Source: Siphonodentalium dalli
Taxonomy: Eukaryota > Mollusca > Scaphopoda > Gadilida > Siphonodentaliidae
Direction of reading: 5' to 3'
Assembly (NCBI GenBank): GCA_032622095.1
Contig: CP136063.1
Coordinates: 93,783,980 to 93,847,979, forward strand
Length of the DNA: 64,000 nt
Shown: one piece after another, positions 13,225 through 24,230 of the stretch
Layout: every line of letters starts with the position of its first letter
Position numbering within the stretch: the stretch's first letter is position 1
Position numbers and translations under genes: made by a program
The notes under the pieces: model-generated
Seen by the model: only the letters and a program-made list of their open reading frames with translations
What the model was told of the DNA's origin: nothing
Database searches by the model: none

Positions 13225-13795
13225 ATTTGATAACCAGGCAGGGGGGTGGGAAAAAATTTCCGGGCACGTATGCCGGGGTGGGTGGGTGGTCGATAGGACC
13301 AACAAACAATTTTTTCCGCAACTCAAAAATAGTTTTCCTGCAAGTCTTTTTGACTGTTTTTGCAATGAGTTTCGCTTAAAACACATCTATATGTCAATAT
13401 TAACATAAATGACAAATTTCATGATGATCAGACAAACAGTATATCCTGTAGCCCATGCTAATGGATTGAATTTTAAAATCCAAGATGGCTGCCTGCAGCC
13501 ATGTTTTTTTTACCAAATGACCCCAAAATGACTTGTTCCTATTTACATGTCAATGTTAACATCCATGACTAATAGTATGCATAGATATTCATATACAGCT
13601 GTTTACAGTGAATTTCCCTCCGCAAATCTCTGTTTTAGTGTTAAAGGGGGTGTCCAAAATGGTAGGAAAAAACTGCCGAAAACGGAAAACAATTTGGACG
13701 CGGGGGTGGGTGGGTCCCAACCAGGGTCGAAAGTCAAAAATCAGCATACGTGCCTGCAAAAAAATTTCCGACTCCCCCCTGAACCAGGCTTATAA
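13225..13795. mobile_element. Probable MITE with G-rich inverted ends
   Basis: The left end runs AACCAGGCAGGGGGG, AAATTTCCGGGCACGTATG, GGGTGGGTGGGT. The right end is the approximate complement (CCCACCCACC as GGGTGGGTGGGTCCC, then CATACGTGCCTGCAAAAAAA and CCCCCCTGAACCAGGC). An AAAATCCAAGATGGCTGCC block lies inside. Confidence 0.5.
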
Positions 13796-14002
13796 AAAGT
13801 GCTGAACATGCGGATGTTTGTCCCTGTTTTTGTTTATTTCAACGCTTGCGTGGATGGTAGTTAGCGATATTATTTGTGTGCATTCCTTGATTTCATATAG
13901 GACGTTATGTGGGGATTCATGGCAGTGTGTTGTTATTGGGGGACTCCGATCGTCTTATGGAGCTCTCATTTCGGCCAATTTGGCCGTTTACTTCATGGCT
14001 GC

Positions 14003-14375
14003 TTTTCATCTGACTTGTGTGTCGGGATAATTGATGTGGAGGATTTATGTAAATGTTAGCCCAAACTACATTTCCAAGTAACGATGGTTTTGTTGTTTAT
14101 TTTGAGGAATAAAAACCGCGTCAGATGAATTCAGCCCAAATATGTTAACAGTTGTCGTGTAAAACATTCGGCAGTAGGTTAGCGTTATTTAGTATTTGTG
14201 GATGTCCTTTAACATGGGGAAAATAGACTACTGCGCTTGAACGAGCATGTGAATTTGTCGTTTTTAATGTATAGCAACTTGATAATCAATAACAGAGGCA
14301 TTCTCTGTTAAATATGGTCGCTCTATTTACGGTATTAATTGCGGAACCTTCTAAATTAAACTACGCGTAAACGGA
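14003..14375. repeat. Right arm of an inverted pair (with 10005-10385)
   Basis: Complementary partner of 10005-10385. The two are either terminal inverted repeats of one large non-autonomous element or two dispersed copies in opposite orientation. Confidence 0.7.
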
Positions 14376-14601
14376 TACATACGGTAAATAATAGAAGGTG
14401 CCCTAATCGGCCTAATCGCCCCAGTGCCAACTCGCCCCAGTCGACGTGTGTCAATTCGGTACCTACTATAACATGTTATATAGCATTTGGTCCGTCGTTT
14501 CTCAATGAATATTATTGAAATTTGGTGTATATGTCCGGGCTGGGACATGGAATACAACAACGTTTGAATTGTTTTTAAATTTACAAATTTGTTGATTTTA
14601 T

Positions 14602-14905
14602 TCATAAACGAACACGAGACATACATAATTTATAAACTGTTAACAAAAGATATCAAATTCAATACATGACAAAGATGACTCAGTGGAGTTTATAAAGTGA
14701 ACACAAAAACATTGAGGTAAGAATATTTTTAAGGAATGCAACTTTATTTAATGATAATAAACACATAAATTAAAATAACAAACATGAGACATACATGATT
14801 TATAAACTGTTAACAAAAGATATCAAACTCAATACATGACAAAGATGACTCAGTGAAGTTTATAAAGTGAACATAAAAATATTAAGGTAAGAATCTTTTT
14901 AAGCA
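14602..14905. repeat. Tandem duplication of about 170 bp
   Basis: GAGACATACAT, TTTATAAACTGTTAACAAAA and ATGACAAAGATGACTCAGTG occur in both units, starting at about 14616 and 14786, with few differences. Confidence 0.85.
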
Positions 14906-14934
14906 TTACTAAACCGTTTAGCACAGACCACAGT

Positions 14935-16320
14935 CCACTTCACTCATCCGATCATCACCAAACTTCATATTTATCTTGATATTGATCTATCAGATGAGAG
15001 CTATCAAATATTTTTTTAATTTCATAGGAAAAAATGGTCGCCAGCGGCCATATTGCATTTACGTTATATGTTATCGCGTCATGTCGATATCTAGTATTAC
15101 TTATAAATTTCACCTTTCCAGACTCATAATTGCTCCATTGACTGTAACAGATGAAATTACTCCCCTCTTCGGATAGAGTGTCACTGAAACTTTATTTTGT
15201 CAGACTGTCTGTATAATCACTGATTATGTATGGCATTAATCTGTAATAAGATGTAGCACTATTTTATTTTATATTTACATGCAGTGCTGTTTTTATACAA
15301 CAATTCTACCCCCCCCCCCCCCCCTAGATCATCATGTGATCGACCATACATCGCGCGAGGACCTGGTTGAATTAAGGGGGGTTTTATGGATCACTTCTGT
15401 CCTCAAGCTAGATTATACTTATGACATTTAATGGCATGTTTCTAACGTGGGGGGTTAGATATGCTTGAGAAACAACCACTCTTTAATTCACACCAAGTTC
15501 TCAGCTGTCATGTTCGGATATTAGAACCCATAGCCATGATATATGGTTTATTTTGTGTATACTAGTAATATAGTTATTTTCAGTACCTTTATATACCAGT
15601 ACTGTGTATAACAATGCATATAAATTAATCCATGTATACATGTATATTGATTCAACGGATTCAGTGGTTTTGTCCATCAGTCTATCAAATTTGCGGGGAA
15701 AACATGGCCACAAGCAGTACACCCTGCTAAATTTCGAATTTGAATCAATTGGCGCACCCCGCAGCCAGCTTTTATTGGAGAACTTTTTCTCATGTGGATA
15801 TTTTGGGTCACCGCTAGATGTGAGCCATACTTTGTTCTCAAACTGTCCTTGTGAAGACATCACTGCCAGCGGTGATCTTCAATTTTACTATTTTTATGGC
15901 TAAATAATTTGGTTGATCCTACAGACGACACCCCTTGTCCGATCGTCACCAGATTCAACAATGATATTCTGGATAACCAGGGTGAGGGTAATCTAATTTT
16001 CCCGAATTTCGTTAAAAAACATTACCACAGGCAGCAATTTGTTATCTTACTCTTTTATCCTCTTTTGCATGACTGAATTGTTTAGCAACTGTACAGACAT
16101 ATCCCTCATCTGATAGTCACCAAACTTCATATTGATCTTCGGGCTGACAACTAGATGGGAGCTATCTAATGCTTTGAATTTTTTTGGAAAACATTGTCGC
16201 CAGCAGTTATCTTCTATTTTGGTTTTTATATACATGTATATCTCTTCATGCGGATAGCCAGTATTACGTAGGTACTTCAACTTTCCGCATTCCTGTCATC
16301 ATTTGAAATATAAAAATTTA
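14935..16320. repeat. Degenerate tandem units (about 160-170 bp)
   Basis: CACCAAACTTCATATT, GATGAGAGCTATC and GTCGCCAGC blocks recur (for example near 14953, 15945 and 16128). They are related in reverse orientation to 4990-5460. A C-run sits at about 15309-15324. Open frames here follow the repeat and are not genes. Confidence 0.5.
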
Positions 16321-16477
16321 CCTGATACATGCACCCTTCAAAATTTCGTCGTATCTATTTTAATGATCCGTATGGTAATATTGATACAGATATATTTGTC
16401 AAACATTTCTTTGTACAATATACAGGTATTTAGTTTGTAACTAAATCTAGAAATATATAATAGTAGCTGGTGGACCC

Positions 16478-17418
16478 TAGAGCTGGGACGGTTACGGGTT
16501 TTTCGTGACCGGTTATGAACGGCAAAAAACCGCGATTAACCGGCTAACCGCATATTATAGGTACTATTATTGGTGGGTAAGCCCAGTATGCAGAACGGCG
16601 ATGATTGTGATGCTCACCGACATGGTAAGTTTGAGAACGGCTCCTGACACATATTATGACACACATAATCACATACCGGTACTGTAAAAACATATTTTTC
16701 GTGTTCAGTGACAACGTAGACCTATGTGTTCCTACATGTGGCCAAACACAAAGAACTGGCCTCTTGGTTATGTAAACACACATATTCAAACACGTGCTTT
16801 TGTATACGTTTTTATACGTTTTAGCATTCGGCAAACCTCGTCAGATTCCGTCACCGTTTGCCCCCCAGAGGTCACAGGTCGAGGAGTTCAGAATGCCGTT
16901 TTAGTAGAAATACAACTGCCTTGTCAGTGCTGTTAAATAATTACACTCACTGGCTTTTGTTAAACATGCAATTAGTCGCCATGTATGTAGACAATGGATG
17001 ACGAATAAAGCGCCGGGCTTATTGTTTTCCGAATCAGTCCTAATCGGAACATTGATATAAACTATAGTCAGACTATAGATAACCCACATTGCCGCTTACA
17101 TAATACTAACCAGGGCATTCCGGACTCCAAGCATACACTTTGGGAACAAGACGGCTGTCCTTTGATGTTTCGTTTTGACGTCGGCAGGCTGTAGCCTTCA
17201 AAGAGCCGACACACCGCGTTTGATGTTGTTCCGTCAATCTCGGATTCATTTTAATTGACGGAGACAGATTAACCCTCTTATAGCCAGTTATAGCTGACCA
17301 TCACAGTGATCATACACTATAATAGTGATGTTACGGTTAACCGACCACGGCAAATCCGTGACCGGTAACGGCCATAGTTGGTGGTTAACCGGTTAACCGC
17401 ATAACCGTCCCAGCTCTA
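16478..17418. mobile_element. Non-autonomous hAT element, 941 bp, 8-bp target duplication
   Basis: The terminal inverted repeats begin TAGAGCTGGGACGGTTA at both ends. They are flanked by identical 8-bp copies of GTGGACCC (16470-16477 and 17419-17426), the target size typical of hAT. Interior GGTTAACCGG-type palindromes lie near both ends. There is no transposase frame. It sits inside the hairpin-bearing end of a Helitron-like element. Confidence 0.85.
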
Positions 17419-17426
17419 GTGGACCC

Positions 17427-17905
17427 GACTTCGTCCGGGATGTTCCCCTCTGATTTTCGGAGAATTGCGCGATTTAACCTTGAATAGACTATTTTAAAGG
17501 TGAAGGTCATGTCGGGTCACGATTTGACCCGTCCAAAACACTCCCCGGACAAAAGTCACGACAAAAGTACCCGTCGAAATCCGCCCGGCTTTACCCGATT
17601 TGACCTTGAATTGACAATTTTGAATGTCAAGATCAGGTCAGGGTCATGATTTGACCCACCCGAAACACTCCTGGGACAAAAGTAACAGTAGGTATCAAAT
17701 TTCGTTGAAATACTTCCGTTTTACCAGATTTGACCTTGAATTGATCTTTTTGAATGTCAAAGTCAGGTCGGGATCAAGATTTGACCCGTCCAAAATACTC
17801 CCTGGAAATAATTTCCCCTAGGTATCAAATTTCGTCAAATATGTCCGGCAGTTTTCCCGGCCATAGCTAACAGACAAACAGACAGACAAATGTTCAAAAT
17901 ATATA
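17427..17905 (-). mobile_element. Helitron-like element (minus orientation), end split by the hAT
   Basis: Repeated blocks of TTTGACCTTGAATTGA and GGTCAGGGTCATGATTTGAC resemble 42530-43153 in reverse. The end carries the hairpin CCGGACGAAGTCGGG and continues into 16450-16469 across the hAT insertion. The other end (AACAGACAAACAGACAGAC) abuts the next copy. Confidence 0.55.
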
Positions 17906-18290
17906 TTAAACTAGCTGATGTACTCGACTTCGTTCGGGCTAGTTAGGGATTTTTTTGTGATCGCCTCCATCTGGACAGTACCCAGTATATACAGCGTCTG
18001 GCCAAACTATTGTTCAATTGGTCCAGAAACATGCCTATATCAGCACGTTCGAGAACATGGTCCCACGTGAAATTGGACCCGTCCATATTGCTCCCGGGAT
18101 CGAAGTAGTCCTACACACAAATTTTTAGTCGGATCGATCAAGGTCCAGAAACATGCCTATGCGCGAGGTCAAGTTGACACGTTAAATACCAAATTCGAGC
18201 AGTGTTAGAGTCTATAACACATACACACATGCATTCATGCATACACACATACATACAGACAGGTGTTCCAAAATGTATAATCGATAGCTA
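17906..18290 (-). mobile_element. Second Helitron-like copy, head-to-tail with the first
   Basis: On the minus strand it ends with the hairpin-like CCGAACGAAGTCGAG and then CAGCTAG, directly joined to the start of the previous copy. Its other end has CACACATACATACAGACAGG. Tandem joining of this kind is known for Helitron-type elements. Confidence 0.45.
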
Positions 18291-18329
18291 CAACAATTCT
18301 ATGGTAGATAGTTCACGGCCGACCTGATG

Positions 18330-18940
18330 CATGCATCTTAGTTTTCTTGTGTTAATTGATGAATGATTTTCTCATAACATACCACGTTGCGACCGAAGAG
18401 ACAAGGCCAACTTGTGAGCTGGATGCGCCACCATTGCCAATAGCCACAAGCACCCCACAGAAAGTGAAGGACGTTGAATACAAGTGCACCATATGCGAAT
18501 ATTAAGTGAAGATTAAAGGTAATATATGGGTTGCTTATCGCACAAAGAAGGGATACCAACATACTAGTAAGTAGTAACTATTAACATCAGCAGTGTTTTG
18601 GCCATAGCAACCATCCGAAGAATTGATTGGCTGAGCTCGGGTGTTCATGTGTTTTTGTTCATTTTTTTATTTTTATTTCATCCATGTATCTATCATTTGT
18701 TGAAGTGTGATGTAATTGAGGATAATATATATACTATACTTCAAACGAATACAAATCCAGTGTATGTATTTTACCATCCTCTATTTCATAGTTTTCTATA
18801 TACAAATAAAACAGTGTGAGAATTGAGTTGTTTTTTTTTAAACAGTGTGAGAATTTAGTTTTTTTTTACGCAGACTCACGGAAAAGTGTTTTGGGATTCT
18901 AGACTGGATCTGTGCAAAAATGTCAATAGACACCTTTCCC
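18330..18940. other. No recognisable feature
   Basis: AT-rich DNA with a small direct repeat, AACAGTGTGAGAATT, at about 18811 and 18841. Confidence 0.4.
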
Positions 18941-18949
18941 ATAATGAAC

Positions 18950-19400
18950 GACGACAGATAATTATTATGAGTAACTATTTGTAGTCGTCCAGAAACGAGG
19001 AAAAGGGTATAGCGATATATTGCATAGTATTTTGGCAGCAGCCACGAGCATATGCTATACATTTTTTCAAACAAGCTTATATCTCATATGTGTCCAAACG
19101 CACAGTTGTTTGCTCTAACATTTTGACCAAAGTTGTCAGTCGAAAGATTCTTCCAGATGTATGGACTGGTGTATTTCACGAACCTCCGACTGGCAACTTT
19201 GGTCAGAATGTTATAGAAAACTACTGAGTATTTCTGGACAAATAAGGTATCTACTCTTTTTTTTAAATAAACTAGCATATGCTCGTCAACATGCTATATT
19301 TTGTGTCAGTTCCTCATATATTTTGTTTTTGTGCATCTGCTCATTTTGAATGCGTGGTACTCACCAACCTCGAAACCACGTGATCCCACACCTTGCAATC
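18950..19400. mobile_element. Foldback MITE family D, copy 1
   Basis: The centre is a palindrome: ACCAAAGTTGTCAGTCG (19129) and CGACTGGCAACTTTGGT (about 19186). GAGCATATGCTA flanks lie further out. It matches 37075-37640 in reverse, including the ATGCGTGGTA and AAACCACGTGAT end blocks. Confidence 0.6.
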
Positions 19401-19784
19401 GTGCTTGCCACTCGCAGTGATTGCGTATAATCAGGTCGTTGCTTAGCGCTTTGTGTTTGACAAGATTTTCGCGTTTCACGACGACCAACGATTTTATTAC
19501 CACCAATAGGTAAATATTAAGGTCATATGGGGATCACAATTTAAGGACATAATCTCAGAATCATCTCCAACATTGAGGAGCTTATAAATTTATCGGAACT
19601 TATATTACTATATGATGTATTTGTGAGTTTTGTTGAAAACCCGAAATCGTAACAACGAATAGGGAAAAACGACAACGAATAAAAAGAACACAAATTATAA
19701 TGACGTAGCACCCTATTTGTGATAATTATCTGTCATAGTTCATTATGCGAAATGTGTCTAATATCAAGACTTGAAACCTTTCTA

Positions 19785-20015
19785 AACTAAATGGATTCTT
19801 CCACTCAGTTATAAAAGTATACATAGGGAGTGTCTATTATTCATCTATATATGGATGTTCAGGCAATCAGAACAGACAGACACAAATTTAGTAAAAGTAC
19901 AGAAGGGTTCATATTCTTTGATGGGAAATGTTCAGATAATAAGTTCAACAAACGACCTATCTTATTATCTGAACAGTTCATAAGTGAACTACTCGTCAAT
20001 CAGTATGTTATATAG
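19785..20015. mobile_element. MITE family F, copy 1
   Basis: It shares TCTAAACTAAATGGA, TTATAAAAGTATACAT and GATGGGAAATGTTCA with 60510-60780, and the first block with 28086-28272. It is internally palindromic around TTATTATCTGAAC. Confidence 0.55.
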
Positions 20016-20534
20016 ACAGGGTTAAGACTACGTCCACGTGCAAACTTACCTTGCATATATTCATCGTAGATCGCTGGCTATCTATTGTACACTGTACACT
20101 ATATACTGAATAATCATGTTTTGGAATTGCACAATATGTTTCTTCCGTTGTTTATATTGTTGTCAGACCGAGGACATGCCATGATTCATTGCACGATTGA
20201 TTCTTTGCAAATATTTGAAGGCTAAACAACTTTTAAGATTACATAGATTACATAGATATAACTGCGCATGCGCAATGTATAGTTTGGTTTTGTTTATTTA
20301 AATCATGCATCAATCATGTGTTTCAATAATATGCAATGGAGGAGAATACATTTACTTTACTTCAAACGAATTGAAATATGAAACTTACCAATATATAATG
20401 AAATAGAAATGAACAAAACCAAATGCACTATACATGATGTACTTTACGCTAAGAACAATCAAGATTGTGATATATAGGGCTGTCGCGCTGATCTTTTAGT
20501 CGATTGAATTAATAAATGGTAGATTATAATACAA
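20016..20534. other. No recognisable feature
   Basis: AT-rich intergenic DNA. Confidence 0.4.
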
Positions 20535-20540
20535 TAGAAT

Positions 20541-22029
20541 TATGGAATCCTATTACGACCACTTGCTAATGGCGCTTTCGGTGCACTTTTTGTCGCTTTC
20601 GGCGCGCGCGCCGAAAGCGACAAAATGTGCGCCATTAGCGTTGTTTCGGCGCGCGCCGAAAGCGCGGAAAGCGCCGAAAGCGACAAAATATGCGCCGTTA
20701 CGGCGCACTTTTTGTCGCTTTCGGCGCTTTCGGCGCTTTCGGCGCACCGCGCCGAAAGCGACAAAATATGCGCCATTAGCGCATTCGGCGCGGTGCGCCA
20801 TTATTGCATTCGGCGCGATGCGCCATTAGCGCGGTGCGCCGAAAGCGACAAAATATGCGCCATTAGCGCATGTACAATTAAGTATGTGATCACCCCAGCA
20901 GGGGTGCCGGAAGAGGGGGGCAGTGGGGGCAGCTGACCCCCTGCCCTTGACCAAGGGGGGGGGGGCGAGTGGGGGCAGGACTTGCCCTTTTTTTGGAGAC
21001 AGAAAATGCTTTTTGTGTGTATAATCTCGTGTTTTATAGCAAAATGTTACTTTTTTGGTCCAAATACCACCAATTTCACAAGGAATATTAATTTTTTGTC
21101 AATATTATCACAAAACGGCCATAAAAACCGACAAATACCTTTAAAAATAGGGATTTTTGCCACAAGGAATTTATGTTGAACAAATAAAAAGTTTTGAGAA
21201 AATTGATACCATACATGTATATATATAGTTGGTATATATAGTGGTTATCATTATTTTGTAGAAATGCATCGATTGACCAGTAACTTAGGACCGTCTGATC
21301 GGATTGAGTACCTTTAACTGCCCACAAAGGAGGGACCAGGACCACACGGCCACAATAATTTTAAATCTGAATAATGACAAATTATAGCATTTAGAGGTCT
21401 ATCTACAGCAAAATTCAGCCCCTCCCTTTTAAAATTAATACATAGTCCTATACATTGTACATATGGCCATGTCCGATCTGCACTGGGGTGCAGGGGCACC
21501 GGAAGCGCCTACAAAATGAGCACTTTTCTGAAAAAAAGGGCATTTTCTCCGCAAACTCGGAAAACTAACCATAAATTCATTGTGGCAAAAATCCCTATTT
21601 AAAAAAATTAATATTCCTGGTGAAATTGGTGGTATTTGGACCAAAAAAGTCACATTTTGCTATAAAAACACGAGATTAAACACACAAAAAGCATTTTTTG
21701 TCTCCAGAATAAGGGCAAGTCCTGCCCCCGCTCGCCCCCCCCCCTTGGTTAAGGGCAGGGGGTCAGCTGCCCCCTCTGCCCCCCTCTTCCGGCACCCCTG
21801 CTGGGGTGATCACATACTTAATTGTACATGCGCTAATGGCGCATATTTTGTCGCTTTCGGCGCACCGCGCTAATGGCGCATCGCGCCGAATGCGCTAATG
21901 GCGCATATTTTGTCGCTTTCGGCGCGCGCCGAAACAACGCTAATGGCGCACATTTTGTCGCTTTCGGCGCATCGCGCCAAAAAGTGCGCCGAAAGCGCCA
22001 TTAGCAAGTGGCCGTAATAGGATTCCATA
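20541..22029. mobile_element. GC-rich palindrome-built foldback element, 1.5 kb, TAGAAT target duplication
   Basis: The ends are inverted (TATGGAATCCTATTACG / complement) and flanked by TAGAAT at 20535-20540 and 22030-22035. Inside each end is an array of short palindromic modules combining GGCGC, TTTTGTCGCTTTCGGCGC and GCGCCATTAGCG. Further in, the arms continue complementary through a G-run block (20890-20980 / 21715-21800), TTTTGGTCCAAATACCACC and TTTTTGCCACAAGGAATTTA to about 21180 and 21567. The loop holds a family-A MITE end (about 21285-21318). The modules give open frames in several readings of both strands; none is a gene. Confidence 0.85.
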
Positions 22030-22381
22030 TAGAATAGAATATTCATTGCAATACACCAGATATATAGGCAGTTGCATGTTATATAATGAGTTAAAACGTA
22101 AAACATGTAAATACAAATGAACATAAATTGTGTTCAATATAACAATTTGATGCAATGCATCGTCATTCAACGACCACCAATAACTTCTCATGTTTATCTC
22201 TATAATATACTAAACTTTCAAAGACCCCCTTCTGAGACGTACAGAACAACCGGATCATGGATCATGTTGAATACGGTATTTATAATCTTTGCATCACCAT
22301 TTCTCATAATCGTTTGAAATATTTTATTGTCGCTCATTTTTGAAATTCACCCTTAATCATCCATTAGAATTTATTAAAATA

Positions 22382-22864
22382 TTAAAGGTACTCAATCCGA
22401 TACAACTCCTCTCAATTACTATTTCAATGGCTTCGGGGGTCAAAAATATTTGATTCGAGTCGAGGAAGTCACCCGTCAAAGCTCAGATTTGTTAGATATC
22501 AATTTTAGAAATCTATTATTTTTCATTATCGGGAATACTTTCTGGTCCAGATCTCAGTCAAATTTGCGTTATTATTACCACTTGATTTTAGAGTTATCCA
22601 TCCTTGTCTGTTTGAATAGAGTTTTGATGTACAAATCTCGAGCAGGATACGAAATTGACGGCAATTATTATTACTCATCTCGAGAACATAACAAATTTCA
22701 AAAATCAATATCTAATAACTCTGAGCTTTGTTTGATGGGTTCCTCGAATCAAATATTTTTTACCCCCAAAGCCAAAGAAATAGTAAAATAGGACCCTCTG
22801 ATCGGATTGTTGTTGTTGGAATCTGTTGAGATGGGGACCCTCTTTACGGATTGAGTACCTTTAA
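22382..22864. mobile_element. TTAA MITE family A, copy 3
   Basis: It begins TTAAAGGTACTCAATCCG and ends CGGATTGAGTACCTTTAA, with long internal arms carrying TTTGATTCGAGTCGAGGAA and its complement. It is close to copy 4 in reverse orientation. Confidence 0.8.
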
Positions 22865-23729
22865 AATATTAATCTTTTTTTTTTGTATTGGGAATAAATA
22901 TTGTTTACACCAATCGACATCATATAATTCAAATTTTCCCGCGTTTCCTGGCATTAGCGGGAAAATTATGTATTCACAGTTCGGGCATATAGAGTTGTTT
23001 ATTATAGGCGGAGCCTATTTCGAATTGTAGCCAATGAGAATGAGATTTGTGGTAATTGTTCGGATCGCTAGAGCGGAGAATTCGTCATTCTAGCCGTGTA
23101 ACTTCACTGAGAGGGTCACATTAATTTTCAAAAAATTTTAATAAAAAATTTTCAATCAAATGAAAGAAATTATCAATGCTGTGTCCAGCTATATAGCGTT
23201 CTTCATTCTGTAATATAACTCAGCTGAAAGATGACAAATTATTCACAATGTTCAGAATATTGATACATCTATAATTATGAGTAGATTTCAATAAGGGTGC
23301 GGTCCGAACACCCGAGCTGCACATACGAGTGGGCTTCGGATTTCAGGTTTCCAGTCCCTATATAAAAGGGGTGAATGGTTTTTCCTGACCGGCTGTGCAG
23401 ACTTTCTAGGATGTATTTACATTGTGTATGTAAAATATTATAGCATGTGCCCACATATAACCTGTAAAGCATGTTACGCAATAAACGCCGTCTGTGACCA
23501 CAGCTAGCGCGGCTCAGTTGCAAATGAGTGTTTGTTTGAAATATGAGAGAATTGGGAATACTGGAGAACTCACATCATATAATTGCAACAAAGCCACATA
23601 AGGCCGCTATGGATTTCCTTACACATGCTACAAGACTGTGATATATATAGTCTAGTCTCTGTTTCACGCTGAGTACTATCAAGTTCTTGCATGAGCATTT
23701 TCTTTATTACATATATCCATCTGAAGTAT
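22865..23729. other. No recognisable feature
   Basis: AT-rich DNA between MITE A3 and the KLHL pseudogene tail. Confidence 0.4.
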
Positions 23730-23932
23730 TCATTAATCTCAGTCTGAGTAATAATAGTCATAATAATGATCTGAATCATAATACTAATCAACGTCACCAT
23801 AGCAGTACCTGGTAGACATTAATGACACTTGTTATTGTTGATGTAATATGTGTTGTAAAAACAGACATGCAATGACTCTCTGAAATCCTGTTCGAATTTT
23901 CTTTGGCACATTGTGGACAGTCGTTGTGACAG

Positions 23933-24224
23933 TTAAAGGCCCACTTAATTATATAATCACCAGATCACGTTATATACAACATATTCCATATCGTATTCTA
24001 TTTAAAAGAGGAGGCTCAAAAATTGTATTATCAACTTATCCGGTCGAATAAACTGTGACCATGTTGTTTTTGTCAAGTTACCGACGTGTGTTCTGTGCTT
24101 AATTTCGATCTGGTCTGCACTGCTAGTTTATTATTCTCGATGGAAGGAAATAACAATATCTCTTATTTTTTAATTTTGAGGCATTCTATAAAAAAAAAAT
24201 CTCGAAAATTAAGTGAGCCTTTAA
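23933..24224. mobile_element. TTAA-bounded MITE (family B) inside the KLHL pseudogene
   Basis: The ends are inverted: TTAAAGGCCCACTTAATT on the left and AATTAAGTGAGCCTTTAA on the right, 292 bp including TTAA at both ends. TTAA target use is typical of piggyBac-type elements. A related, more decayed copy lies at about 39470-39987. Confidence 0.7.
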
Positions 24225-24230
24225 AACATC

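Noticed and set aside
15604-15903. 99-codon plus-strand frame
   Set aside because: Falls in degenerate tandem units related to 4990-5460; no domain and not kept across units.
20540-20936. Several overlapping open frames rich in Ala, Ser and Arg on both strands
   Set aside because: They come from palindromic GGCGC/TTTCGGCGC modules, which read open in many frames; no start context or domain.
22450-22791. 113-codon frame
   Set aside because: Lies wholly within TTAA MITE A3 and is not conserved as coding in the other family-A copies.
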